NCBI RefSeq assembly: GCF_029814935.1 | Contig: NZ_CP104582.1 | Span: 744,001-808,000 of the forward strand | Direction: 5' to 3' | Length of the DNA stretch: 64,000 nucleotides | DNA from: Pseudomonas sp. GD03919 | Lineage (GTDB): Bacteria; Pseudomonadota; Gammaproteobacteria; Pseudomonadales; Pseudomonadaceae | Shown: piece after piece, positions 45,467 through 55,215 of the stretch | How the letters are laid out: every line of letters starts with the position of its first letter | Position numbering within the stretch: position 1 is the stretch's first letter | Program-made: the position numbers and the translations under genes | Notes under the pieces: generated by a model | The model's database searches: none | What the model saw: the letters and a program-made list of their open reading frames with translations, nothing else | What the model was told of the DNA's origin: nothing

Positions 45467-47362
45467 TCAGGCTTGCAGCAGGCTGAGACGCTCACGTACC
45501 GCACGTTCGATGCCGGCTTCGTCGAGGCCGCACTCGGCAAGCATCTGGCTCGGCTTGGCGTGCTCGACGTAGTAGTCCGGCAGGCCAAGGTGCAGCATCG
45601 GTACCTGGCGGTTCTCGGCGGCGAAAAATTCGCTGACCGCGCTGCCGGCGCCGCCCATGATGCTGTTTTCCTCGATAGTCACCAGCAGCTCGTGGCTGCC
45701 TGCCAGTTCGCGCAGCAGGGCTTCGTCCAACGGTTTGACGAAGCGCATGTCGACCACCGTGGCGTCCAGCGTTTCACCGACGCGCAGGGCTTCGGCCAGT
45801 TGCACGCCGAAGGCCAGCAGGGCGACGCCCTTGCCCTGACGACGCACCACCGCCTTGCCGATCTCGAGCGGCTCTAGGCCGGCATCGAGCGGGGCGTTGG
45901 GGCCGCTGCCGCGCGGATAGCGCACCGCCGCCGGGCCGTCGAACAGGTGGCCGGTGGTAAGCATGCGGCGCAGCTCGTTCTCGTCGCTCGGGGTCATCAC
46001 CAGCATGCCGGGGATGCAGCGCAGGTAGGAGAGGTCGAAGCTGCCGGCGTGGGTCGGGCCGTCCTCGCCGACCAGGCCGGCGCGGTCGATGGCGAACAGC
46101 ACGTCGAGGTGCTGCACGGCCACGTCGTGGATCAACTGGTCATAGGCACGCTGGAGGAAGGTGGAGTAGATCGCCACCACCGGCTTGGCACCTTCGCAGG
46201 CCATGCCGGCGGCGAGGGTCACGGCGTGCTGCTCGGCAATGGCGACGTCGAAGTAGCGCTCGGGGAAGCGCTCGCTGAACGCCACCAGATCCGAGCCTTC
46301 CTTCATCGCCGGGGTGATACCGACCAGGCGCGCGTCCTGCTCGGCCATGTCGCACAGCCACTGGCCGAACACGTTGGAGTATTTCGGGCCGCTGGGCTTC
46401 TTCGGTGCGGCGACAGGCGTTACCGGCTCCAGCTTGGTGATGGCGTGGTAGCCGATGGGGTCAAGCTCGGCCGGGGCGAAACCCTTGCCCTTCTTGGTCA
46501 CCACATGGAGGAACTGCGGGCCGTCGAGGTCGCGCATATTGCGCAGGGTGGCGAGCAGGGTCGGCAGGTCGTGGCCGTCGATGGGGCCGACGTAGTTCCA
46601 GCCCAGCTCCTCGAACAGGGTGCCGGGTACCAGCATGCCCTTGGCGTGTTCCTCGACCTTGCGCGCGATCTCCCAGGCGCCGGGCAGGCGCGAGAGGATC
46701 TTCTTGCTGCCCTCGCGCATGCTGGCGTAGGTGCGGCTGGAGATGATCTTGGCCAGGTAGTTGGACAGGCCGCCGACATTCTTGGAGATCGACATGTCGT
46801 TGTCGTTGAGGATCACCAGCATGTTGGCGTTGACGTCGGTGGCGTGGTTGAGCGCCTCGAAGGCCATGCCGGCGGTCAGGGCGCCGTCGCCGATCACCGC
46901 CACGCTCTTGCGCTTCTCGCCCTTGAGACGGGCCGCGATGGCCATGCCCAGCGCCGCGCTGATGCTGGTGCTGGAGTGGCCGACGCCGAAGGTGTCGTAC
47001 TCGCTCTCGCTGCGTCGCGGGAAGGCGGCCAGGCCGTCCTTCTGGCGCAGCGTACCCATGCGTTCGCGACGACCGGTGAGGATCTTGTGCGGGTAGGCCT
47101 GGTGGCCGACGTCCCACACCAGCCGGTCATCGGGGGTGTCGAAGACGTAGTGCAGGGCGATGGTCAGCTCGATCACACCGAGCCCGGCACCGAAGTGCCC
47201 GCCGCTCTGGCCAACGCTGTAGAGCAGGTATTGGCGCAGTTCGTCAGCGAGGGTTTCCAGGTCCGCTTCGGCCAGGCGGCGCAGTTCGTCGGGCGTGTTG
47301 GCGCTGTCGAGCAGCGGCGTCAACGGGCGCTCGCGGGGGATCTCGTGGAAAGTGGTCGGCAT
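45467..47362 (-). CDS. dxs: 1-deoxy-D-xylulose-5-phosphate synthase
   Basis: Dxs condenses pyruvate and glyceraldehyde 3-phosphate in the first step of the MEP isoprenoid pathway. The 631-residue product has the thiamine-diphosphate motif [17 protein letters not shown] with [13 protein letters not shown], a transketolase-type histidine in [27 protein letters not shown], and the pyrimidine-binding domain with [17 protein letters not shown]. Length is standard. In most gammaproteobacteria it is next to ispA; here two unrelated genes separate them. Confidence 0.97.
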   Translation of the reverse strand: MPTTFHEIPRERPLTPLLDSANTPDELRRLAEADLETLADELRQYLLYSVGQSGGHFGAGLGVIELTIALHYVFDTPDDRLVWDVGHQAYPHKILTGRRERMGTLRQKDGLAAFPRRSESEYDTFGVGHSSTSISAALGMAIAARLKGEKRKSVAVIGDGALTAGMAFEALNHATDVNANMLVILNDNDMSISKNVGGLSNYLAKIISSRTYASMREGSKKILSRLPGAWEIARKVEEHAKGMLVPGTLFEELGWNYVGPIDGHDLPTLLATLRNMRDLDGPQFLHVVTKKGKGFAPAELDPIGYHAITKLEPVTPVAAPKKPSGPKYSNVFGQWLCDMAEQDARLVGITPAMKEGSDLVAFSERFPERYFDVAIAEQHAVTLAAGMACEGAKPVVAIYSTFLQRAYDQLIHDVAVQHLDVLFAIDRAGLVGEDGPTHAGSFDLSYLRCIPGMLVMTPSDENELRRMLTTGHLFDGPAAVRYPRGSGPNAPLDAGLEPLEIGKAVVRRQGKGVALLAFGVQLAEALRVGETLDATVVDMRFVKPLDEALLRELAGSHELLVTIEENSIMGGAGSAVSEFFAAENRQVPMLHLGLPDYYVEHAKPSQMLAECGLDEAGIERAVRERLSLLQA

Positions 47363-47444
47363 CAGACGAATCGTTATAGGTGTAAAAGATGCGGCAGTTT
47401 ACCTGATGCCGGGAAAACAGCCCAATCTGCTGACCACATCGGCG

Positions 47445-48395
47445 TTACCGGTAGTTTCGTGCGAGGAAATCCAGCAGCAGGGCGCTGACCCGTGCGCCGC
47501 ATTCGGCCTGCAGCCAGTGGCCGGCGCCGGGCAGGTCGTGGCGTTCCAGGTGCGGCACCTTGTCGGCCATGCGCTTGAGCGTCGGCGCTTCGAAGCGGCC
47601 GACCGGGTCGTTTTCCCCGAGTAGGAACAGCGTCGGCTGCTCCACCTGCAGCCCGGCCAGATGCTCGGTGCTTTGCCAGTTGCGTTCGAAGTTGCGGTAC
47701 CAGTTCAGTGCGCCGCGAAAACCGTGGCGCTCGAAGGTGCGCAGGTAGTGGGCGAACATCGCCTCGCTGCACCAGGCCGGCAGCGGCAGGTCATCCGGCA
47801 TGCCGTCGAACAGTCGCGCATTGGCTGGTTTGTCCGTTGCCAGCAGGGCATCGCCGAGGCCGCCGAGCAGCAGGCGCAGGCTGTGGCCGATGTCCTCGTC
47901 CAGTTCGGCCTCGGCCACACCCGGCTGCTGGAAATACAGGATGTAATGGAAACGCCCGGCGTAGGCCTCGCGCATCATCTCGATGGCCGGGCGTTTCGGC
48001 CTGCCGCCGAAGGGCACTGACAACGCGCCGAGCGCCTTGACCCGCGCAGGCTCCAGTAGCGCCAGGTGCCAGGCCACTGGTGCGCCCCAGTCGTGGCCGA
48101 CCACCGCCACCTCGCGCTGGCCGAGCTTGTCCATCGCCGCCTGGATATCGCCGCACAGGGTGAGCAGGTCATAGGCCGCCGGATCGACCGGCGCGCTGCT
48201 GGCGCCATAGCCACGCATCTCCGGGGCGAACACCCGGTAGCCGGCGGCGGCAAGCGCCTCGATCTGCGGATGCCAGGCGTACCAGCACTCGGGGAACCCG
48301 TGCAGCAGCCACACCGGCTTGCCATGCTCGGGGCCGGCGCTGTACAGGCTGAGTTCGATGCCGTTAACGGCGAGCAGGCGATGGTCGATGTGCAT
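47445..48395 (-). CDS. Alpha/beta hydrolase, epoxide-hydrolase-like
   Basis: The 316-residue product has the oxyanion motif HGFPECWYAWHPQI near residue 32, a nucleophile elbow VVGHDWGAPVAWH in which Asp takes the nucleophile place, and a C-terminal GAGHWLQAE with the catalytic His. The Asp nucleophile and HGFPE point to soluble epoxide hydrolases or related dehalogenases rather than Ser esterases. The substrate is unknown. It lies between dxs and the acyl-CoA carboxylase gene, all on the minus strand. Confidence 0.85.
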   Translation of the reverse strand: MHIDHRLLAVNGIELSLYSAGPEHGKPVWLLHGFPECWYAWHPQIEALAAAGYRVFAPEMRGYGASSAPVDPAAYDLLTLCGDIQAAMDKLGQREVAVVGHDWGAPVAWHLALLEPARVKALGALSVPFGGRPKRPAIEMMREAYAGRFHYILYFQQPGVAEAELDEDIGHSLRLLLGGLGDALLATDKPANARLFDGMPDDLPLPAWCSEAMFAHYLRTFERHGFRGALNWYRNFERNWQSTEHLAGLQVEQPTLFLLGENDPVGRFEAPTLKRMADKVPHLERHDLPGAGHWLQAECGARVSALLLDFLARNYR

Positions 48396-48444
48396 GGATA
48401 ATTCCTTGGCTATGTCTGAGTTAAGTGTTGGGGGGTAAGGGGCC

Positions 48445-48515
48445 GTAGGGTGGGCCGGGCGGCGCTCCGCTTCAGCCCACTACCGACGGTCAGCGTGGGC
48501 TAAAGCCCACCCTAC
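48445..48515. repeat. Dispersed inverted repeat GTAGGGTGGG/CCCACCCTAC
   Basis: GTAGGGTGGG at 48445 and CCCACCCTAC ending at 48515 form the outer arms. Inside, GTGGGCTAAAGCCCAC (48495-48510) is its own short hairpin. It is of the type of short repeat widely scattered in pseudomonads and fills the gap between the carboxylase and hydrolase genes. Confidence 0.65.
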
Positions 48516-48574
48516 AAGGCTCCGAACCTTCCCGGAACTGCTTGGCAACAGCTAACGCGGACATCGCCAATTCC

Positions 48575-51500
48575 TTACCAGGTGTCGATGAAGGGACGTT
48601 TCTTGCCGTCGCGTCGGGGTGGACGCGGCGCCGCATTGAGCCCGCGCAGCAGCCAGGCGCGGCTGTCGGCCGGGTCGATCACCGCGTCGATCTCAAGATA
48701 GCTGGCCATGTTCAGCGCCTTGCCGTTGTCGTAGGCCTTGGCCACCAGCTTGTCGAACAGTGCCTGGCGCGCGGCTTCGTCCGGCTGGGCCGCCAGCTCC
48801 TTGGCGAAGCCCAGACGTACCGCGCCCTCCAGGCCCATGGCGCCGAATTCGCCACTGGGCCAGGCGGCGGTGAACAGCGGCGAATGGAAGCTGCCGGCCG
48901 CCATGGCCTGGGCGCCGAGGCCATAGCCCTTGCGCAGCACCAGGGTGAAGAAGGGCACCGTGAGGCTGGCGGCGGTGACGAACAGGCGCGAGACGTGGCG
49001 CACCGTGGCCTGTTTCTCCGCCTCCGGCCCGACCATGAAGCCGGGGGTGTCGCACAGCGAGACGATGGGCAGGTCATGGGCCTCGCACAGTTGCAAAAAA
49101 CGCGCGGCCTTGTCGCCGGCCACGGCATCGATGGCGCCGCCCAGGTGCGCGGGGTTGTTGGCGATAAGGCCGAAGGGCTTGCCTTCGATACGAATCAGCG
49201 CGGTGATCAGGCCAGGAGCGAACTGGCGACGCAGCTCCAGCACGCTGTTGTGATCGGCCAGCAGCTCGATCACCTTGCGGATGTCGTATACGCGCAGGCG
49301 GTTTTCCGGGATCACCTGGCGCAGCGCGCGGGGATCGCTGCACTGCCAGTCGCTCAGCGGGCCCTGGAAATAGCCCAGGTACTGCTTGGCCACGGCGACC
49401 GCTGCGGCTTCGTCCTCCACCAGCACGTCGATCACCCCGTTGGGGCCCTGCACGTCGGTCGGGCCGACCTGTTCGGGGGTGAAACTGCCGAGGCCGCCAC
49501 CTTCGATCATCGCCGGGCCGGCCATACCGATAGTCGCGTTACGAGTGGCGATGATCACATCGCAGCATCCGAGCAGCGCGGCGTTGCCGGCGAAGCAGCG
49601 GCCGGAGACCACGCCCACCGTCGGCACCAGGCCGGAGAGCTTGGCCATGGCGACGAAGGTGTGGCAGTCCAGCCCGGCCACGCCGACAAAATCGGTATCC
49701 CCCGGTCGACCGCCGCCGCCCTCGGCGAACAGCACCACCGGCAGGCGCCATTGCTCGGCCAGGGCCAGCATGCGGTCGGTCTTCTTGTGGTTCATCACCC
49801 CCTGGGTGCCGGCGAATACCGTGTAGTCGTAGGCGATGGCCATGCAGCGTGCAGCCTCGGCACCGAAGCTCGCGGCGTTCACCGTGCCGATGCCGGCGAC
49901 CAGGCCGTCGGCCGGGCTCAGCTCCAGCAGTTCCTCGGGCGAACGTCGTCGGCGCTGGGCGGCCAGGGCCATGGCGCCGTATTCGATAAAGCTGTCTGCA
50001 TCGAGCAAGTCCGTCAGGTTCTCGCGCACGGTGCGCTGGCCGGTCTTGCGCCTTTTCGCCACGGCTTCGGGGCGGCGTGCATCGGTCAGGCGCGCATGGC
50101 GTTCGAGCACTTCGGCCAGATCGGCGCGGATATGCGCCAAGTCGACCACCTGCTCGCCGTGCTCGGCGAGGCCATCCACCTCGGCGGGCTGCAGAAAAGC
50201 CAGCGCCTGGCCCTCGCCAATGGCGTCACCGGGCGCCACGGCCAGCGCGCGGACGATGCCGCTGTGCTCGGCCTTGACCTCGAATTCCATCTTCATCGCC
50301 TCCAGTACGGCGATGACCTGACCGGTGGCTACGGTGTCGCCGTCGGCCACGGACAGGCTGACCAGCACGCCGGCGCTGGGCGCATTCAGCGCAAGGGTGC
50401 CGGGCGGCGCGTCGACAGTGGTCTTGGCGCTATGCAGCGAGGCGTCAGTGGCGAAGTAGCGGTGTGGATGGGCCTGCTCGCGAGGGGCCAGCAACTCGCC
50501 CAAGTGGCGCTCGACATAAGTGGTGTCGACCTGATTGGCGATCACCGCCTCGCAGTGCAGTAGGTTTTGCAGCAGGTGCAGGTTGCTCGCCACGCCGTCG
50601 AGGCGGAACTCGCACAGCCCCCGATAGGCACGGCGCAGGGCGCTGGGATAGTCGTTGGCGCTGGCGATCAGCTTGGCGATCAGCGAATCGTAGGCCGGGC
50701 TCACGACATAACCGGCATAGCCGCAGCCATCCACCCGCAGGCCCGGGCCAGAGGGCGGCTGATAGGCGGCGAGCACGCCGCTGGCCGGGCGCGCGCTGCC
50801 ATCGGCGAGCAGGGCTTCCAGATTCAGGCGCACCTGCACGGCATAGCCCTTGGTCGCGGGCGGTGTGAGCAGGTTCAGCTCGGCCAGGCTTTTGCCAGCG
50901 GCCAGGTGCAGTTGCGTGTGCAGCAGATCGACGCCGGTGACCTGCTCGGTGACGGTGTGCTCCACCTGCACGCGCGGGTTGGCTTCCATGAAATAGAAGC
51001 GCCCCGGCTGGTCGAGGTCGAGGAGGAATTCGAAGGTGCCGATACCCTGGTAGCGCACCTCGGCGGCCAGGCGCAGGGCGCTGGCGATGATGGCCTCGCG
51101 GGTGGCGGCGTCCAGGTCTGGACTGGGCGCGATTTCCACCAGCTTCTGGTGGCGGCGCTGCAGGCTGCAGTCGCGCTCCCACAGGTGGCTAACCGCGCCG
51201 CTACCGTCACCGAGCACCTGCACTTCGATATGCCGGGCACGGCGCACACGCTTTTCCACGTACAGCGCGCCACTGCCGAAGGCGCCCTGGGCTTCGGAGG
51301 CGCAGCGGGCGAAGGCCTCGGCCAGTTGCGCCGGATCATCCACCGCACGCATGCCGCGCCCACCACCGCCGGCCAGGGCCTTTAGCATCACGCTGCCGTG
51401 TTCGGCGAGAAAGGCGCTTGCCTGCTCCAGCGTCACCGCCTGGTTGATGCCGGGCACCAGGGGCACGTCGCAGCGCTCGGCCAGCTCTCGGGCGGCGGCC

Positions 51501-51847
51501 TTGTCGCCGAACAGTTGCAGCGTCTCGGGCGTCGGGCCGACGAAGGTCAGCCCGGCATCCTGGCAATGGCGGGCGAACTCAGCGTTCTCGGCGAGAAAAC
51601 CGTAGCCAGGGTGGATGGCCATGCAGCCCTGCACACGGGCAATGCTGATCAGCTGATCCATGTCCAGATAGGCCGCGACGCCGCGACCGGCCAGCGCCAC
51701 GGCCAGGTCGGCCTTGCGTGTATGCAGGCTGGCGCTGTCGTCTTCGGCGTACACCGCCACGCTGCGGATACCGAGGTCGGCGCAGGCCTGGGCGATGCGA
51801 ATGGCGATCTCACCACGGTTGGCGATCAGCAGGGCGGGGAAGGGCAT
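48575..51847 (-). CDS. Single-chain acyl-CoA carboxylase (BC-BCCP-CT fusion)
   Basis: This 1090-residue protein combines all parts of a biotin-dependent carboxylase. Residues 1-450 are biotin carboxylase (IANRGEIAIRIAQAC, ALAGGGGRGMRAV, EANPRVQVEHTVTEQVTGVD). About 485-560 is the biotinyl domain, with the biotinylated Lys near 519 in LEAMKMEFEV. From about 600 is the carboxyltransferase, with GRCFAGNAALLGCCDVII in the N half and LRKGYGLGAQAM in the C half. The layout resembles single-chain long-chain acyl-CoA carboxylases and the pseudomonad acetyl-CoA carboxylase family proteins. The substrate acyl-CoA is not evident. It is set between ispA and dxs. Confidence 0.9.
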   Translation of the reverse strand: MPFPALLIANRGEIAIRIAQACADLGIRSVAVYAEDDSASLHTRKADLAVALAGRGVAAYLDMDQLISIARVQGCMAIHPGYGFLAENAEFARHCQDAGLTFVGPTPETLQLFGDKAAARELAERCDVPLVPGINQAVTLEQASAFLAEHGSVMLKALAGGGGRGMRAVDDPAQLAEAFARCASEAQGAFGSGALYVEKRVRRARHIEVQVLGDGSGAVSHLWERDCSLQRRHQKLVEIAPSPDLDAATREAIIASALRLAAEVRYQGIGTFEFLLDLDQPGRFYFMEANPRVQVEHTVTEQVTGVDLLHTQLHLAAGKSLAELNLLTPPATKGYAVQVRLNLEALLADGSARPASGVLAAYQPPSGPGLRVDGCGYAGYVVSPAYDSLIAKLIASANDYPSALRRAYRGLCEFRLDGVASNLHLLQNLLHCEAVIANQVDTTYVERHLGELLAPREQAHPHRYFATDASLHSAKTTVDAPPGTLALNAPSAGVLVSLSVADGDTVATGQVIAVLEAMKMEFEVKAEHSGIVRALAVAPGDAIGEGQALAFLQPAEVDGLAEHGEQVVDLAHIRADLAEVLERHARLTDARRPEAVAKRRKTGQRTVRENLTDLLDADSFIEYGAMALAAQRRRRSPEELLELSPADGLVAGIGTVNAASFGAEAARCMAIAYDYTVFAGTQGVMNHKKTDRMLALAEQWRLPVVLFAEGGGGRPGDTDFVGVAGLDCHTFVAMAKLSGLVPTVGVVSGRCFAGNAALLGCCDVIIATRNATIGMAGPAMIEGGGLGSFTPEQVGPTDVQGPNGVIDVLVEDEAAAVAVAKQYLGYFQGPLSDWQCSDPRALRQVIPENRLRVYDIRKVIELLADHNSVLELRRQFAPGLITALIRIEGKPFGLIANNPAHLGGAIDAVAGDKAARFLQLCEAHDLPIVSLCDTPGFMVGPEAEKQATVRHVSRLFVTAASLTVPFFTLVLRKGYGLGAQAMAAGSFHSPLFTAAWPSGEFGAMGLEGAVRLGFAKELAAQPDEAARQALFDKLVAKAYDNGKALNMASYLEIDAVIDPADSRAWLLRGLNAAPRPPRRDGKKRPFIDTW

Positions 51848-51971
51848 GGCGGCTCCGGACGTCTTGTCGTTATGGAGCCATCTTAGGTGGCTGGTGGCCG
51901 GGGTAAAGCAAGCCTTATATGGCGATCATGCCGGCATAGATTGCAATGATGACGCGCCAGGGCGCATCGAA

Positions 51972-52859
51972 TCAGCTACGCCGCTCGACGATATAGCGTG
52001 CCAGCTCGCGCAGCGGTTCGGCACTGTTGCCGAACGGGCGCAGCACGTGCAATGCCTGGTCGCGCAGTTCCAGAGCGTAGTCCTTGGCGGCGTCGAGGCC
52101 GAGCAGGGCGGGGTAGGTGGGCTTGTCGTGAGCTTCGTCCTTGCCCTGGGTCTTGCCCAAGGTGGCGGTATCGCTTTCCACGTCGAGGATGTCGTCCTGC
52201 ACCTGGAAGGCCAGGCCGATGGCGCGGGCGTAGTGCAGCAGGGCCTTGCACGCCAGTTCATCGGTATTGCCACTGGCCAGGGCACCAAGCCCGACACTGG
52301 CCTCGATCAGTGCGCCGGTCTTGTGCCGGTGCATGACTTCCAGCGCCTGCTTGTCGAGTTGCAGGCCTACCGAACCAAGGTCGATGGCCTGGCCACCAAC
52401 CATGCCGGCCGGGCCTGCGGCCTGGCTGAGCAATTCGATCATCTGCAGGCGCGTCTCGGCATTCTGTGGATTGCGCCTGCGGTCGACGAGCACGCCGAAG
52501 GCCAGGCTTTGCAGGGCGTCGCCAGCGAGGATGGCGCTGGCTTCGTCGAAGGCCTTGTGCGTGGTTGGCTGGCCGCGTCGCAGGTCATCGTCGTCCATGG
52601 CCGGCAGGTCGTCATGCACCAGCGAATAGGCATGGATCAGCTCCACCGCGCAGGCGGCGCCGTCGGCACGTTCGATATCGCCCTCAAGCGCTTCACAGGC
52701 GGCATAGACCAGCAGCGGGCGCACCCGCTTGCCACCGTTCATCACGCTGTAGCGCATGGCCTGGTAGAGCCGGTCGAGTTCTGTGCGTGGCGCCTGGAAC
52801 AGGGCGTCCAGGGCCGCATCGACGCGCGTCTGGCAGCGCTTCTGGTACGCGGCGATCAT
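51972..52859 (-). CDS. ispA: Farnesyl diphosphate synthase
   Basis: IspA makes geranyl and farnesyl diphosphate. The 295-residue product starts at the ATG at 52857-52859 ([17 protein letters not shown]), overlapping the xseB stop by four bases. The first Asp-rich motif is in [20 protein letters not shown] and the second in [22 protein letters not shown] is present. Length is standard. It is paired with xseB as usual, but dxs is displaced by about 4.6 kb. Confidence 0.96.
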   Translation of the reverse strand: MIAAYQKRCQTRVDAALDALFQAPRTELDRLYQAMRYSVMNGGKRVRPLLVYAACEALEGDIERADGAACAVELIHAYSLVHDDLPAMDDDDLRRGQPTTHKAFDEASAILAGDALQSLAFGVLVDRRRNPQNAETRLQMIELLSQAAGPAGMVGGQAIDLGSVGLQLDKQALEVMHRHKTGALIEASVGLGALASGNTDELACKALLHYARAIGLAFQVQDDILDVESDTATLGKTQGKDEAHDKPTYPALLGLDAAKDYALELRDQALHVLRPFGNSAEPLRELARYIVERRS

Positions 52860-53098
52860 GCCGTTTCGTCCGTGTCGAAGGGCGCTGCCTGCAGCTCGCC
52901 GTCGCGCTCCAGCAGGATCTGTACCTTCTGCTCGGCCTGGGCCAGGGCGGCCTGGCATTCGCGGGTCAGACCGATGCCCTGCTCGAAGGCGGTCAGCGAG
53001 TCTTCCAGCGACAGTTCGCCGCTCTCCATGCGCTCGACCAGCGTCTGCAACTCGGCGAGGGAGTGTTCGAAGTCGGGGGCGGCTTTCTTGCGGGCCAT
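52856..53098 (-). CDS. xseB: Exodeoxyribonuclease VII small subunit
   Basis: XseB is the small subunit of ExoVII, which degrades single-stranded DNA. The product is 80 residues from the ATG at 53096-53098 ([20 protein letters not shown]) and has the family segment [20 protein letters not shown]. An upstream extension of 21 codons is open but unlike the family. It is coupled to ispA by an ATGA overlap; the large subunit gene is not in the window. Confidence 0.95.
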   Translation of the reverse strand: MARKKAAPDFEHSLAELQTLVERMESGELSLEDSLTAFEQGIGLTRECQAALAQAEQKVQILLERDGELQAAPFDTDETA

Positions 53099-53224
53099 GG
53101 TGCGGGTCTCGGGAAGCGTAGAAACGGGCGCGACACTAGCAGAGGCGCGCTTCTCGGGCAAATCAGCGAGTTTCGGAGGCGCATAGCCGTGCGCCTGGGT
53201 AATGTCGATTCAACGCGATCATTC

Positions 53225-53297
53225 GTAGGAGCCCCGCCTCGGGGCGAAGCTTTTCAAATGCGCGGCGCCTTGATTCGCGGCGGGGCGCCGCTCCTAC
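53225..53297. repeat. REP doublet (BIME), GTAGGAG type
   Basis: Two inward-facing units lie at 53225-53248 (GTAGGAGCCCCGCCTCGGGG then CGAA) and 53274-53297 (TTCGCGGCGGGGCGCCGCTC then CTAC). The doublet is closely similar to 20889-20961 in the opposite orientation, including the CGAAGCTTTTCAA spacer. It occupies the 280-base gap upstream of xseB and downstream of the TSUP gene; nothing else is evident there. Confidence 0.82.
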
Positions 53298-53378
53298 ACA
53301 TTCGATACGTTGATGCCTGACTGAGTGGCATTAGGCGTGCTCGGACACTGTCCGGTCTATTTTTCGCAGGGCTGGTTT

Positions 53379-54155
53379 TTACGCCGAGAAGTAGGTGCTC
53401 CAGAAGTAGTACAGCGTCATGCCGCTACCGACCAGAATCACGAAGCTGCGCAGCAACGCAGGCGGCAGCTTCTCGCCCAGTGCACCACCGGCGTAGCCGC
53501 CGATGGTGGCGCCGGTGAGAAGGATCGCCAGCTCGTACCAGCTGACCCGGCCGGCGATGACGAAGGTCAGCGTGGCGATGCTGTAGATGACTGCCGAGAT
53601 CAGGTTCTTCAGGGCGTTGGCGCGGGCCAGCGGGTGGCCTTCGATGGAGAACGCGGCGAGCTGCAGAATGCCCATGCCGGCGCCGAAGTAGCCGCCATAG
53701 ATCGACACGCCGATGTGTGCACCCAGCGACAGCGGCGTATGCGGCGGGTGTGCGGATGCCTTGTTCTTGCGCCGCTCGGCCAGCCAGCGACCCAGCCAGG
53801 GGCTGGCGGCAAATAGCGTAGTAGCGGCCAGCAACAGCCAGGGGATCAGCACGCGGAACACGTCGTCGCCCCCGGCCAGCAGCAACAGGCCGCCGAGCAA
53901 GCCACCGGCCAGACCGGCCAGCAGCAGCGGAAGCAGATAACGACCCAGCGGCCGCAATGAGGCGCGCGCTGCCCAGGCACCGGCCAGGCTGGCCGGCCAC
54001 AATGCGACTGCGTTGGTGGCATTGGCCGTCACCGGTGGCAGGCCGGCGGCGAGCAGGGCGGGGAAGGAAAAGAAGGTGCCGCCGCCAGCCAGGGCGTTCA
54101 TGCCCCCAGCGGCGAAACCGGCGAGGGCCAGCAGCAGTAGATCGAACAGGGACAT
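53379..54155 (-). CDS. TSUP-family membrane transporter (TauE/SafE type)
   Basis: The 258-residue product has seven to eight hydrophobic segments and the TSUP pattern: LAGFAAGGMNALAGGGTFFSF near the start and its repeat GVSIYGGYFGAGMGILQLAA in the second half, each containing the glycine-rich turn of the family. Family members move sulfite, sulfoacetate or related anions; the substrate here is unknown. The ATG at 54153-54155 was chosen (MSLFDLLLLALAG). Confidence 0.88.
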   Translation of the reverse strand: MSLFDLLLLALAGFAAGGMNALAGGGTFFSFPALLAAGLPPVTANATNAVALWPASLAGAWAARASLRPLGRYLLPLLLAGLAGGLLGGLLLLAGGDDVFRVLIPWLLLAATTLFAASPWLGRWLAERRKNKASAHPPHTPLSLGAHIGVSIYGGYFGAGMGILQLAAFSIEGHPLARANALKNLISAVIYSIATLTFVIAGRVSWYELAILLTGATIGGYAGGALGEKLPPALLRSFVILVGSGMTLYYFWSTYFSA

Positions 54156-54335
54156 CGAGCAGGCTCGCACAAAAAGAGTGCAGCATATGGCTGATCGTTC
54201 GGTCAGCCAAGTGTGGTCAAGGTGAGTTGACGCCTTTCTTGGAAGTGGAACCTGTGATTGGCAGGGCGGCTCAAGGAGGCATATAGTTAGTTGCCTTGCT
54301 AATCATGTGCGCTGCAATGGCGCGTCGAGTAATCA

Positions 54336-55208
54336 ATGACCTCCCTTCCGTTGTCAGGTGCCAACCGTCCACTTCAGGGAATTGGCCTTATGGTCGTGGC
54401 GACTTTTATGTTCGCCAGCCATGACGCCATGTCCAAGTACCTGTCGGGGTTCTATCCGATCATCCTGATCGTTTGGGCGCGCTATCTCGTTCACACATTG
54501 CTCATGGCAGGGATCTTCCTGCCGCGATCGGGATTGCGCGTTCTGCGTACCAAGCGACCACTCCTACAGGCACTCAGGGCGCTTTGCCTGCTGGGGGTCA
54601 GCCTGCTGTTCACGACTGGACTTATATACATGCCACTGGCTGAGGCTACGTCAGTGATCTTTCTGGCGCCTCTACTAGTGACGGCGCTTTCCGTGCCCTT
54701 TTTGGGGGAGCGTGTCAGCGTTGGTCAGTGGGTCGCGGTAAGCGTAGGCTTCGTTGGAGTACTTGTTATCGTGCACCCTGGTGGAAGCCTGTTCACTCCA
54801 GCGGTCCTACTCCCGCTAAGTGCAGCCCTTTGCTTCAGCTTCTATCAACTGCTGACCCGTCGCTTGAGCGAGGTCGATAGCGCCACCACCAGCAATTTTC
54901 TCGCTGGGTTGGTAAATACACTGGTGATGAGCGCTCTGGTGCCATTCTTTTGGCATGTGCCCAGCCTCACGCACGGTTTGATGATGTTGGCACTCGGTGG
55001 CTTTGGTATGGCCGCGCATCTATTGCTGACTCATGCATTTCGTCATGCCGCGCCAGCAATACTGGCTCCCTTCGGTTACGTGCAGATCGTCTTTGCCGGC
55101 TTGTTGGGCCTGCTGGTGTTCGGCCACCTGCCAGACTCGACGGCTCTGGTGGGCATTCTGATCATTTGCCTGAGCGGCTTGGCGGCTGCCTGGCAGAGTC
55201 GACGGTAG
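54336..55208 (+). CDS. DMT-superfamily transporter with two EamA domains
   Basis: The 290-residue product has ten hydrophobic segments in two EamA halves (about 10-140 and 150-285), for example GLMVVATFMFASHDAMSKYL and EATSVIFLAPLLVTALSVPF. The family exports metabolites; the substrate is unknown. The gene looks less G+C rich than its neighbours (by eye, not counted) and is the only plus-strand gene between 43 and 64 kb, which suggests it may have been acquired. It ends seven bases from the wspR stop. Confidence 0.88.
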   Translation: MTSLPLSGANRPLQGIGLMVVATFMFASHDAMSKYLSGFYPIILIVWARYLVHTLLMAGIFLPRSGLRVLRTKRPLLQALRALCLLGVSLLFTTGLIYMPLAEATSVIFLAPLLVTALSVPFLGERVSVGQWVAVSVGFVGVLVIVHPGGSLFTPAVLLPLSAALCFSFYQLLTRRLSEVDSATTSNFLAGLVNTLVMSALVPFFWHVPSLTHGLMMLALGGFGMAAHLLLTHAFRHAAPAILAPFGYVQIVFAGLLGLLVFGHLPDSTALVGILIICLSGLAAAWQSRR

Positions 55209-55215
55209 GACGGGT

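Noticed and set aside
48542..50563. Plus-strand open frame of more than 670 codons opposite the acyl-CoA carboxylase
   Set aside because: The minus strand carries all BC, BCCP and CT motifs in one frame. The plus-strand translation has no motif and shows the Gln/His/Gly-rich composition of an antisense frame.
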